Of a stretch of DNA of 64,000 nucleotides, positions 19,207 through 28,126 are shown piece after piece. The stretch's first letter is position 1, and every line of letters begins with the position of its first letter. The stretch is from positions 744,001 to 808,000 of the forward strand of contig NZ_JAFLNH010000001.1 of the NCBI RefSeq assembly GCF_018361265.1. The letters are read 5' to 3'. The notes under the pieces are model-generated. The model had not been told where the DNA came from. It ran no database searches and worked only from the letters and a program-made list of their open reading frames with translations. The stretch comes from Mycobacterium sp. SM1. Its GTDB lineage: Bacteria > Actinomycetota > Actinomycetes > Mycobacteriales > Mycobacteriaceae. The position numbers and the translations under genes are program-made.

Positions 19207-20690
19207 CGACACTTTGACGCCGATGGCAGTCAGCGCATGGTCGAGGTAGCTGCGGAGCGCCCGCTTAGACACCGTGCGGCTTTCTAGCCGTCGGCGCCAT
19301 TGGAACAGCAGCGGCAGGGGCGGATTGTAGACGCGTTCGTTGTTGTCGGAGGACACCACCAGCGGCACGTCGGGCCGATCGCCGCGGATACGGGCCACGA
19401 TGGTTGACAACACCTCCGCCAGCTCCGGTGAAATCACCAGCAGCCTCTCGGCGTCGGTCTTCGACGGGGTGATCTGCAGCAACGGGATCAGCTCCCCGGT
19501 GGCCGGCAGCCGGTATTGGATGAGGCTGTGGTGTGACAGCTCGGTCAGTTCCTCGATTCGAATCACGGTGTGGCGCAGTACTTCTACCACGGCCCAGGTT
19601 CCAGAACCCGCGGTGTTCTTCGAAGCTGAGGTCGCGGCGCCGACCGCTGTCGGGATCCTCGGCCCACACGCGCCCGCTCGTCTTGGTCTTCATCACCGAC
19701 CGGCGCAACGTCACCCCGGCGGCGGTGAACACCTCGCCGGGCCGGGCCTGCTCGGCGGCGGCGAGCAGCTCGACGCCGCGGGTGCATTCGGCCGCCACCC
19801 AGGACATCAGCGCGGGCAGCACCGGGAGCCGCTCGCGGGTGCGCGCGTCCATGCGCGACTTGCGGTGGGGGCGGTCCTTCGTGTGCGAGGCATCGCTGGC
19901 GCTGACCGGGCAGCGCACCGCCCACGGGCCCCATCGGGCCGGGTCGTCGTCGGCCCACTCGGCGATGTCGAGGTAGAAGGCCCGCACCGCGGTGAGCACG
20001 CTGCGCCCGTCTAATCGCGGCGCGGTCATCGTGAGGTGTTCGCGCTCGGGTGTGGTCGTGGTACGGGAGCGGAACATCACCCGCTGCTTTCACGCCGCGG
20101 CGACTTCGCGGGACAGTTGCAGCGAGTCGATGCCGCGGTGGTGGGCCTCCAGGTCGGCCCAGAAGAGCTTGCCCAGCAGGTAGGCATGGTGTTGCAGCGA
20201 GGAGAACTCCATCGACGGCTGACGTTCCCGCAAGTAGTCCACAAGCACGTCGCGCACCGGGCGGCACGCGATGCGGTAGCGGTCGATGAGTGCTCACAGC
20301 TGGAGTGTCCACGGCCGGAGAACATCTCGATGGCGGCGGGCGCATCGGGACCGAGGTCGCCGTGCGCGCGCAGCAGTTGATAGAACAGCGGGCTGTTGAG
20401 ATGGCTGGGGGTGGTGGCCCGGGCGCGGGCCGCGGCAGCGAGCAGCTCCACGCAGTCGCCGACCCGCACCCGCTCGACTGGGCCGCCCTTGGCCGCCAGG
20501 ATGATCGCAACATTGGTCAGGGCCTGCTGCTGGCTCTGCAATCCGATCTGGCCGGTGCGACACAACGCGCTCAGCGCGGCGAACGCACCCGAGGGGTCAC
20601 GCGTGCGGGCCATCTCCGTGGCAAGGTTGTGCCGGGCCGGGGCGAACCCCAGCAGCCACTGGATATTGCGGCTGGTGAGAGCCGGTGTTC
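19207..20690 (-). pseudogene. Remnant of a large Tn554 TnpB-like recombinase
   Basis: Read on the minus strand, three broken frames resemble the 807-aa recombinase at 14643-17066. These are LTNVAIILAAKGGPVERVRV near 20,500, then LTAVRAFYLDIAEWADDDPA near 19,980, and VLRHTVIRIEELTELSHHSL with the catalytic Arg near 19,570. It then stops at LDHALTAIGVKVSTVT, before the His-x-x-Arg and Tyr motifs, at the IS21 right end. It is clearly dead and belonged to a relative, not a duplicate, of the intact gene. Confidence 0.82.
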
Positions 20691-20837
20691 CGCTGTGGGG
20701 TGAGCCACTGTTCCGTTGGCTGGTGAGCCACTGCGACGTTATCGGGTGAGCCGTGGCACCGCTGCTGGTGTTCAAGGTGCGACCGTTCGTCGGTCCGTGT
20801 CGCTGGGGCGCGGACGTGACGAAAGGGGTCACCTTCG

Positions 20838-21104
20838 ATGGTCGACTACAAACAGATCCTGCGGCTATGCGCCGAAGGGGTGAGCCAGCGCGGTATCGCG
20901 GATGTGTTGGGCTGCTCCCGGAACACGGTGGCGGCGGTGTTTTCTGCCGCGAGTGCTGCCGGTGTGGGTTTCGGGGAGGTGACCGACCTCGCCGCCGATG
21001 AGGTCCGTCGTCTGTTATTGGGCGAACCTGCCAGACCGGACTCAGACCGTGTGGTGCCGGATTTCGAGCATGTGCACCGTGAACTGGGGCGTCCGTCGGT
21101 GACG
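20838..21104 (+). pseudogene. istA N-terminal fragment of another IS21 element
   Basis: The 89-residue start of an IstA transposase reads MVDYKQILRLCAEGVSQRGI, then ADVLGCSRNTVAAVFSAASA with the helix-turn-helix, ending at HRELGRPSVTL. ATG 20838 follows GAAAGGGGTCACC. The type differs from the istA at 9426 (it resembles the IS408/IS1162 branch). It is cut off by the terminal repeat of a second IS21 element; the few codons after 21104 belong to that repeat. Confidence 0.82.
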
Positions 21105-21182
21105 CTGTGTCAACGGCATGTGAAAACTGACCCCCTGGCGGCATCTGAAAATTGACCCCCCCTAGGTCCGGGTGGTTGGTGG

Positions 21183-21355
21183 TTATTCTTCGGTGGTTGC
21201 GGCTGGTGGGACGCGGCCGAGGTCGCGGTCTTTGAGCCGGTAGCTGTCGCCTTTGAGCGCGACGACTTCAGCATGATGGACGAGGCGGTCGATCATGGCG
21301 GCGGCCACGACGTCGTCGCCGCCGAAGACCTCGCCCCAGCGATTTGGAGCTCGCA
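21183..21355 (-). pseudogene. istB C-terminal fragment
   Basis: On the minus strand this reads RAPNRWGEVFGGDDVVAAAM, then DRLVHHAEVVALKGDSYRLK and a tail ending PAATTEE-stop: the C-terminal lid of an IstB ATPase. The upstream part, including the Walker motifs, is missing because the IS630 element begins just beyond. It is a scrap only. Confidence 0.82.
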
Positions 21356-21375
21356 TATGTTCGTCTCCTCGGATT

Positions 21376-22505
21376 CCTGCTGCTAGTGTCCCGCGCCGTT
21401 AATTCGTTTCAATAATCGTTGGATGGACTGGAGGATCTGTTCAGCGGTTTTGGTCCACACGAACGGTTTTGGATTGTCATTCCAGTTGGCGACCCAGGCC
21501 CGGATGTCTTTTTCCAGGGCTTGCACGTTGCGGTGGTCGCCGCGTTCGACCAGTTGGCGAGTGAGTTCGGCGAACCAACGCTCAACTTGGTTGATCCAGC
21601 TGGAATAAGTTGGCGTGTAGTGCATGTGGAATCGGGGGTGCTTGTCTAGCCAGGCCATGATGGTGGGCGCTTTGTGTGTGCCGTAGTTGTCGCAGACCAG
21701 GTGCGCGTCCAGCTCGGCGGGGACCGCGGTGTCGATCTTTGTCAGGAACTTCTTGAACTCCACAGCGCGGTGGCGGCGGTGCAGTGAGGAGATGACAGTG
21801 CCGCCGCTGATGTCGAACGCGGCGAACAGGCTGGTAGTGCCGTTGCGGACGTAGTCGTGGGTGCGCTTTTCGGGCATGCCGGGCATCATCGGAAATGCTG
21901 GCTGGCTGCGGGCCAGCGCCTGGATCTGGGACTTTTCATCCACGCACAAAACCACTGCCGACTCGGGCGGGTCCAGGTAGAGCCCGACAACGTCGTAGGC
22001 CTTCTCCACGAACAGGGGGTCGTTTGAAAGCTGGTAATGCTCGCTGCGGTGTGGTTGCAGCTCGAAGGCCTTCCAGATGCGCCCGATCGTCGACTTGCTC
22101 AAGCCCGACCGCGTGGCCATCGATGCGCCCGACCAGTGCGTGGCGTTGTCCGGGGCGCACTCCAAGGTGGCCACTACCACGTCTTCGACCTGTTCAGCGG
22201 TGATCGTGGCTGGTCGACCCGGGCGCGGTTCGTCGACCAACCCGTCACAGCGCGCCTCGAGGAACCGGCTGCGCCACTTACCCACCGTTGGTTGCGACAC
22301 GTGCTCTTGGGCGGCCACCTGCTTGTTGGCCAGGCCCTGCGCGCAGGCCAGTACGATCCGCGACCGCAACGCCAACGCCTGCGAGGATTTCCGCCGCCGC
22401 GACCACCGCGTCAACGTCTGATGTTCCTCGTCGCTGAGCACCAGTTCTGCTGTTGGCCGTCCACGTCGCGTCATAGATTGAATTATTCTATAGCCCAACG
22501 TAATT
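21376..22505 (-). mobile_element. IS630-family element
   Basis: The element is about 1.1 kb and contains one transposase gene. The edges are approximate: the IS21 istB scrap ends near 21,355 on one side and the inverted repeat of the IS3 element starts at 22,506 on the other. A convincing pair of terminal repeats could not be aligned, and the expected TA target duplication is not resolved. Confidence 0.7.
21383..22474 (-). CDS. IS630-family transposase
   Basis: This 363-residue transposase has an N-terminal helix-turn-helix region (RSRIVLACAQGLANKQVAAQ and GLSKSTIGRIWKAFELQPHR). Its DDE catalytic core has D in VVLCVDEKSQIQALARSQ, D in HLVCDNYGTHKAPT and E in TYSSWINQVERWFAEL. The start is taken as ATG 22474 (MTRRGRPTAELVLSDEEHQT), where family members begin; a longer in-frame extension runs into the adjacent IS3 sequence and is not credible. 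The frame is intact, so the element may be active. Confidence 0.9.
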   Translation of the reverse strand: MTRRGRPTAELVLSDEEHQTLTRWSRRRKSSQALALRSRIVLACAQGLANKQVAAQEHVSQPTVGKWRSRFLEARCDGLVDEPRPGRPATITAEQVEDVVVATLECAPDNATHWSGASMATRSGLSKSTIGRIWKAFELQPHRSEHYQLSNDPLFVEKAYDVVGLYLDPPESAVVLCVDEKSQIQALARSQPAFPMMPGMPEKRTHDYVRNGTTSLFAAFDISGGTVISSLHRRHRAVEFKKFLTKIDTAVPAELDAHLVCDNYGTHKAPTIMAWLDKHPRFHMHYTPTYSSWINQVERWFAELTRQLVERGDHRNVQALEKDIRAWVANWNDNPKPFVWTKTAEQILQSIQRLLKRINGAGH

Positions 22506-23440
22506 GGGCTTGACCCGTTTGGTGGACACACGGTCGGGCGGCTTGTGCCGTCTGAGTGAGTCGGTTCTCGAACTCGACGGGGCAAATCATACCCAGGGAT
22601 GAATGGCGCCTGCGTCGGTTGTAGACCCGCTCGATCCAATCGCCGACGGCGAGTTTGGCGGCGGCTTTGGTGGGCCACACGTAGCGGTCGTAGAACTCGA
22701 CTTTCAGTGTCGCCCAGAATGATTCCTGCTGGGCGTTGTCCCAACACACCCCTGTACGGCCAACCGAGCGGGCCAGGTTGTGCTCGCGGGCCAACCGCGC
22801 GAGCTGCGCTGAGGTGTACTGGCAGCCGCGATCAGCGTGCACCACGACCTGCTGGGCGGGCTCGCCGCGCATCGCCACGGCCATCTCCAAAGCGCCCTGG
22901 ACCAGATCGGTGCGCAGGCAATCGTCGATGGCCCAGCCGATCACCTTTCGTGAGCAGCCATCGCGCACGGCACACAAATACAGCCAGCCCTCACCAGTGC
23001 CCAAATAGGTGATGTCGCTGGTCCACACCCGGTTGAGGATCGCGGTGTCGAAACGGCGCGTGAGCGGGTCTTTGGGCACCGCAGCAGCCAGGTCAACCAC
23101 CGTGGTCGCCGGCGCGAGCCGGCGGGGGCTGATCCCGGCCAAACCCCGCCGGCGCAGCGAGGCCGCCACCGTTTTCCGTGACACCGTCTCACCGTCGTCG
23201 CCTAGATCGGCCAGGATGCGTGGGGCGCCGGACACACCGTCAAAGGCCGCGTGAAACGTCGCGACCTTGGCGTCCAGCTCGGCGCGCCGCCGCTGAGCCT
23301 GGACTCGGTACGCGATCACGGGATGTGCGCCACTTGTAGTACCCCGAGCGCGACACCTCCAGCAGCTCGCACATCCGCTTGATCGGGTCGGTGGCCTGCT
23401 GCGCCTCGATCACCCACTAGGCTGCTACCGGTGCTGCTCG
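22483..23440 (-). pseudogene. IS3 orfB with a frameshift near its start
   Basis: The first part (WVIEAQQATDPIKRMCELLE, then VSRSGYYKWRTSR, from about 23418) is in one frame. After about 23,320 it continues in another as VIAYRVQAQRRRAELDAKVA through the whole DDE domain: D in VWTSDITYLGTGEG, D in VHADRGCQYTSAQLA and E in NAQQESFWATLKVEFYD. The stop lies at 22483-22485, beyond the inverted repeat. Apart from the early frameshift the catalytic region is open. Confidence 0.85.
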
Positions 23441-23459
23441 CAGGCGAAGAAGGCCGCGG
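23430..23459 (-). pseudogene. IS3 orfA, 3' exon after the intron
   Basis: Thirty bases encode the last residues of OrfA (AAFFACEQHR-stop, counting the codon shared with the 5' exon). Joined to the exon that ends at 25378 they give the standard IS3 sequence EFLKKAAAFFACEQHR, which fixes the intron boundary to the base. Confidence 0.85.
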
Positions 23460-25377
23460 GTCGAGTAGCCCGGGGGAATCGCACCCCCGGGCCCTCACAG
23501 AACCGTGCGTGACAGTCTCCCGTCACACGGCTCTTACCATCCAGTCGCCATGAAGCCGCGGGTGTATTGCCACTGCGCGAGAAGCCGAGGGTAGTGCTCG
23601 CCCAAGGCTTTCCACCACGCGTGCGCTCTCTTGAACCCGTGCAACCGCCGGTATTCCTTGCGAGCCCACCGCATCAGGTAGGTGTTGATGCGTTTGCACA
23701 GCGCATACAGTTTCGACCGGTAGAACCGGCCGTAGTACTGCAGCCAGCCCCGCACGATCGGGTTGATCCACCGTGCGATCTGGCCCAGGGACCAGTCGGT
23801 GTGCCGATGTAGCCTCCAACCGCGCACGTCGCGGTTGATCCGCTTCTCGGCTTCCTTGCTGATCGCGGGTAGAAACGAGCCGAACTTACGTCCGTGTCGG
23901 TCCCGCGCGGTCCGCGCCCGGAATTCGTACCCCAAGAACGTGAACGACGTATGCTCATAGGAGCGTGTGCGCCGATTCCAGTCCTGGCAATACACGACTT
24001 TCGTCTTCTTCGGGTGCAGCCTTAGCCCGACTTCGGTCAGGCGTTCGGCGATGGCGTCGCGCACCATCAGCGCCTGCTTCTCGCTGGCGCAGTGCACGAC
24101 AGCGTCGTCCACGTAGCGTTCGAACCGCACGGTCGGAAATTCCCGTGTCATCTAGGTGTCGAACGCATAGTGCATGAGCAGGTTCGCCAGAATTGGTGAG
24201 ACCGCCGACCCCTGCGGGGTTCCGCGGTCTCGTTGTTCTAGCGTCCCGTCCGGGCGCTGCAACGGCGCCGAAAGCCACCGCTGCGCATACAACACCACCC
24301 AGGCCTGATCGGTGTTGGCCCGAACCGCCTTAGCCATCAGCTCGTGGTCCACGGTGTCGAAGAACTTCGCGATGTCCAGATCGATCACCCACTCGTTCTT
24401 AAAACACCGCTCCCGGCAGGCCGCGACCGCATCCAGCGCCGAGCGCTTCGGGCGATAACCGTAGGAGTCGGGGTGAAACATCGGCTCCACCCGCTTTTCG
24501 AGCTCCATGGCCACCACCGTCTGCGCGACCCTGTCAGCGACCGTGGGGACCCGAGAGTGCGGACCCCGCCGCTTGCCTTCGGGATCTCCACCGCCCGCAC
24601 CGGCGGCGGAAAGTACGTCCCCGACGACATCCGATTCCACACCTTGTAAAGGTTGTTTTTCCGGTCGGCCTCGAACTCCTCGATCGACACCTCATCGACC
24701 CCAGCCGCACCCTTGTTCGCCTTCACCCTGCAATACGCCTCGCGCACCGCCCATTTCGAAATCTCGAACGGCTTGCCCGACGACCTTGATTGACTCATCC
24801 AGCTCCTCCCGGCACACGCCGGTTGACTGCTTCACCAACCCGAATGGTCCGGCCCCTTGGCTCCACGCCCATTACAGACGCTTCCTCGCTACTACGAGCC
24901 GGTCCGCCGGCCCGCCCCGCATCGGTACTCCACGCCTCACAGTTTCTGCTGCTCGACGCGCTCCCTCTCGCTACCGCCCGGCAGCATTATCGGAGCGCGC
25001 CTTCCCACGTTCCGTGCGAACGCCGCAGATCAGACTCACGTCGCCTCCATGCCGGACACCTCCTGGCCAGAAGTTCGGACACCCGCCAGACTCGTCCCGG
25101 AGCCAAAAAGACGCCCCGGTTTCGATGCCACATAATTTAATTTCGACATGTCCTCAGCGATTCACTTGCGTTCGTCTTGCTGATCCCCATCTGACGCCTC
25201 TACCAGCGCCTTTTCCTCATCGCTCACCACGACGGTCTTCAGCCAACGCAGCATGAGGTGATTTGAAGCCTCCCCCGAACGGGCGACTTCGAAGGGCCAC
25301 AACCCCTTCATCATTCGCACAGCACCACGTTCAGCGACGCGACCTACCTCATGCCACCTCCTGTGTTCGTGGCGCAC
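23460..25377 (-). ncRNA. Group II intron (1,918 bp) with reverse transcriptase gene
   Basis: The 5' end is GTGCGCC (25377 downward), matching the GUGYG rule. The 3' end is ...CTACTCGAC at 23460. Domain V is a perfect-length 34-nt hairpin at 23500-23533 (GAGCCGTG...CACGGTTC) with the AGC triad. CUUUUU at 25110-25105, about 270 nt into the intron, can pair with AAAAAG next to the 5' splice site and is a good EBS1 candidate. The intron lies inside IS3 orfA, and splicing would restore that frame exactly. Confidence 0.9.
23534..24798 (-). pseudogene. Group II intron reverse transcriptase/maturase, broken
   Basis: This would be a protein of about 420 residues lacking an endonuclease domain, as in RmInt1-like introns. 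ATG 24798 follows GGAGGAG. The order is RT0-RT7 and then the maturase X domain. Landmarks are DEVSIEEFEADRKNNLYKVW, YGYRPKRSALDAVAACRE, IDLDIAKFFDTVDHELM, GTPQGSAVSPILANLLMHYA and the active site YVDD. A one-base frameshift lies near 24,550. A TAG at 24152-24154 replaces the Trp codon between YAFDT and MTREF. The gene ends one base before domain V. Self-driven splicing help and mobility are probably lost unless another maturase acts. Confidence 0.9.
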
Positions 25378-25640
25378 CTTTTTTCAGAAACTCACGGTCC
25401 ACACGTAATTCGGCGTTTTCGCGGCGCAGCCGCTCCAGCTCTGCGCGTTCATCAGCATCGAACACCGCGCCAGCATCGCCAGCCGATAGGGCTCGGCGTT
25501 GCAGGCGCACCCAACGCCCCAGCACTTGTTCACCAACACCGATCTCGGCGGCCACATGAGCCACCGGCCGGCCGGTCTCAATCACCAGGCGGGCAGCCTG
25601 CTCCCCAAACTCCGGGGTGTACTTGCCACGCTTGCCCGAG
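25378..25640 (-). pseudogene. IS3 orfA, 5' exon before the intron
   Basis: This is the N-terminal part of OrfA: SGKRGKYTPEFGEQAARLVI, then the helix-turn-helix ETGRPVAHVAAEIGVGEQVL, a zipper region and RVDREFLKK. It ends on AAAAAAG, the heptamer where IS3 elements normally make their -1 frameshift; the intron starts on the next base. No ATG is clear at the 5' end; GTG and other codons near 25,640 are possible. The start may be lost. Confidence 0.82.
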
Positions 25641-25708
25641 ACACGGACATCCTTCCCGCGGGACCAGCAGTCCCACCAGTCAGGTGTCCACCATCAGGGG
25701 TCAACCCC

Positions 25709-26828
25709 ACTGTGCGCTTGGTGTTTTTGATTTTCAGGTTCAAGGATTCGGTTGGCCCGTTTGAGACGTCGGTGTGGGCGAAGTATGCGAGAAACTCTGC
25801 CCTGCAGGAGTGCAATGTCTTTCCCAGGCGGGCGATTTCGGGAGCTGGGCAGTCGCGGGCTGCGGTGATGACCGCTGCCGCGGCGCTGGCGTCACGGAGC
25901 TGATAGCAACGCATCAAGTCCTGGGCGATGCTGCAGGCTGCGGTGAGCTGCCCGCCCGGGTCGCCGGCGAGGAGTCCGTTTCGTAGGCGGTCCCAGGCCC
26001 GTTGGGAGAGCCGCTCGGCGCGGCAGCGCAACGGCGCACCCGGTCGAGCGCGGTCAGCGCCAGCTTTGTCACATGGAACGGGTCGAGCACGCCAACCGCT
26101 TGCGGCAGTGGCTGGTTCAACGCGGTAGCGTAGCCGCGACATGGGTCTAGTGATGCGGTGGTGATCTGCGCCTTGCCCGTGTCCTCGCGCTGGTGTAGCC
26201 AGCTGGCCAACACCACGCCGCAGCGCCCGTCGACCACGTCGAGCAGCCGCGCGGGCCGACCCGGTGTCAAATCGGCGATACCGCTCGCATACCTGGTTGG
26301 GTGCTGCCCGCTGGCACGCAGGAACGAGGTTTCCTCCACCCCGATCGCCCTCGGCGCGTCCAACCGTGCCGGGTCGTCGATGATCGGCTCACCGCGCGTG
26401 CTGGCGATCCGCATGATCGTCGCCCAGCCCACACCCAGCGCCGAGGCGACCCGTGACGCGGCGCCGTCGCGGGCGCCGACCTGCTCGAACGCCCACGCCC
26501 GGGCGCGCTCGGTCACACCCGCGCGGGGCGCGATCGCAGGATGCCGCTTCGTCCAGGTCTTTTTGGGGCACAATGCGCGCGGACAACACCAGAGGCGTTT
26601 ATGCCAGCACACCACGACCGGTCGCCCGCCGATCGGCAGGTCGCCTACCCACACCGGGCGGCGATCCTTGGCCCGCGCCACCGCGCCGCATTCGGGGCAG
26701 GGTATGACCTCAGCGATGGTCTCCACCAGCAGCTTCAGCTCACCGCCGGCATCGGCGGCGACCAGCACGCGAAAACCGTCCAATCCGAACAACGCCGCAA
26801 CAACCGAACCGGTACCCTCTGCTTGCAA
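25709..26828 (-). pseudogene. ISL3-family transposase, truncated and frameshifted
   Basis: It starts at about TTG 26828 (LQAEGTGSVVAALFGLDGFR) with the N-terminal zinc-finger-like part (PCPECGAVARAKDRRPVWVG) and the catalytic DDE region (GVEETSFLRAS, ITTASLDPCRGYATAL, VLDPFHVTKLALTALDRVRR). After about 26,010 the frame changes and continues through AHTDVSNGPTESLNLKIKNT. It is cut at KR-T by the inverted repeat of the neighbouring IS3 element, so the C-terminus is missing. The product is inactive. Confidence 0.85.
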
Positions 26829-27064
26829 CCTGGGACTCCTCGGCAATCCGTGTGATCTTGGTTGTGACCACGGATCGTGCGAGCCCCAGGCCCACAATCA
26901 GGTCATTTCAGGGCCCACGGCGTGTCGCCCGAGCCTCCCCATTCCCAGGTTCGTGGAGAAGAGCCAGATAACCGGTGTGCACGAAATCCGGGGCGATTCA
27001 CGCCGTCCTCAGAAGCTCGCCTATCACGCCCCCTTCGACGTTCGTGACACACACCGATTTAGGC
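26829..27064. other. Short region without a gene between ISL3 remnant and hydrolase
   Basis: About 235 bp hold the upstream end of the ISL3 element (probable inverted repeat near 26,860-26,920) and then unique sequence up to the stop of the hydrolase gene. No hairpin resembling a strong terminator for the minus-strand hydrolase operon is evident. Confidence 0.4.
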
Positions 27065-28126
27065 CTAGATATCGACCGCGAGCAGGTCACCAAGATGCCG
27101 GTCAATCTGGGGCATGTATGTGGGAGTGAGGCCGAACAGGGCCAAGTGGCCGAGTAGATCTTCGATTACCCGCAGTTCGCTGTTTTTGATCATCTCTTGT
27201 TCGGCTCGGCAGTCACGGACCGGGAACAGCTGGTCCTCGTCGATGGGCATCACAAAGGTTTTAGCCGTGATCCGCCCGAGAGCAGCGGCCAAATCACCAC
27301 CGGTATGGCGGGCTACATCGCCACGCTGCCAAGCCCAGGACTGGGTAAGCAGATCGTTAGGGTCCATTGCGGTGAAATAAGGCTCCAGAAACCCGCTCAG
27401 GAATGTCTCCTTGGTCTCAAACCCTAAACCGCGCCACACTTCTTGTTTCCAGAACTCGGTAGATAGACCGACCACGGCCCAGATGTGGGCCTCCCTGACG
27501 AGACCATTGAATACGTCGGTGTTGGACGTGTATTCACCACCAGCCCAGCCCGGGTCGGACTGGGTGGCCTCGCGTAGGATCTGCGCGATTAGAAAATCAC
27601 CGGGGGTATTTTGCGCGGTACCAGCGATCGGTGCAGCACGCCGCACCTTATGCGGGAACCGAACCGCCCATTCATAGGTTTGCTGGGCACCCATTGAGCC
27701 ACCAACCACCAGGGCAAGCTGATCAATCCCAAAGTGATTTCGCAACAGCCGTTCCTGGGCGACCACGTTGTCCCCGATACGCACGTTCGGAAATTTCGAC
27801 ATGGCGATGCGCGCATTTGCGCCGCTGGCATTATGCGGCGACGTCGACAGACCTGAGCCGATCTGATTGACGCAGACAATGAAATACTGCTCAGGATTGA
27901 GCGCGTGATCGGGTCCGATATAAATGTCACGCCAGATCTGATGGGTGCCCGAGTACCAGGTTGGGATCAAGATGGCATTATCCTTGCCCGCGTTAAGCTG
28001 CCCGAAAGTCGCCACCGCAAGCTGGCAGTCGGGGATCACACCACCGTCTTCGAGGTCGAGTGCCCCGACGCTGATCAGGTCATAATCGCCGTGAACCTCA
28101 TGGCTATAGAATGGATTGTCGATCAT
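27065..28126 (-). CDS. Alpha/beta-hydrolase of the homoserine acetyltransferase (MetX-like) family
   Basis: This 353-residue cytoplasmic hydrolase-fold protein resembles MetX-type acyltransferases. The nucleophile elbow is GGSMG at 142-146 (Ser144), with probable Asp298 (DEDQLF) and His327 (LLGHLALFG). Several members of the family are plain hydrolases and not homoserine acetyltransferases. The true metX of mycobacteria sits with metC, so a role in methionine synthesis is unlikely here. Its ATG overlaps the stop of the upstream monooxygenase gene (ATGA), showing tight coupling. The likely job is to hydrolyse or transfer the ester or acyl product of that enzyme; the substrate is unknown. Confidence 0.83.
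   Translation of the reverse strand: MIDNPFYSHEVHGDYDLISVGALDLEDGGVIPDCQLAVATFGQLNAGKDNAILIPTWYSGTHQIWRDIYIGPDHALNPEQYFIVCVNQIGSGLSTSPHNASGANARIAMSKFPNVRIGDNVVAQERLLRNHFGIDQLALVVGGSMGAQQTYEWAVRFPHKVRRAAPIAGTAQNTPGDFLIAQILREATQSDPGWAGGEYTSNTDVFNGLVREAHIWAVVGLSTEFWKQEVWRGLGFETKETFLSGFLEPYFTAMDPNDLLTQSWAWQRGDVARHTGGDLAAALGRITAKTFVMPIDEDQLFPVRDCRAEQEMIKNSELRVIEDLLGHLALFGLTPTYMPQIDRHLGDLLAVDI

Larger units (their letters stand above)
20691..21375. mobile_element. Two abutting IS21-family fragments, head to head
   Basis: The left fragment shows end repeats (GGTGAGCCACTG twice near 20699 and 20723) and the start of an istA gene on the plus strand. At about 21105 it is cut by the right end (TGTCAACGGCATGTGAAAAC, with a second repeat ATCTGAAAATTGACCCCC) of a different IS21 element lying on the minus strand, of which only the istB tail remains. 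That second element is in turn cut by the IS630 element. Confidence 0.75.
22506..25707 (-). mobile_element. IS3-family element carrying a group II intron
   Basis: The outer inverted repeats are GGGCTTGACCCGTTTGGTGG at 22506 onward and the matching TGTCCACCATCAGGGGTCAA at 25685 onward. Without the 1,918-bp intron the element is 1,284 bp, normal for IS3. orfA is split by the intron and orfB has a frameshift. It interrupts an ISL3 transposase gene at its right (5') edge. Confidence 0.85.

Noticed and set aside
20077..21144. 355-codon minus-strand frame
   Set aside because: Only its middle matches a recombinase; its start crosses two unrelated IS21 pieces, so it is a chance fusion.
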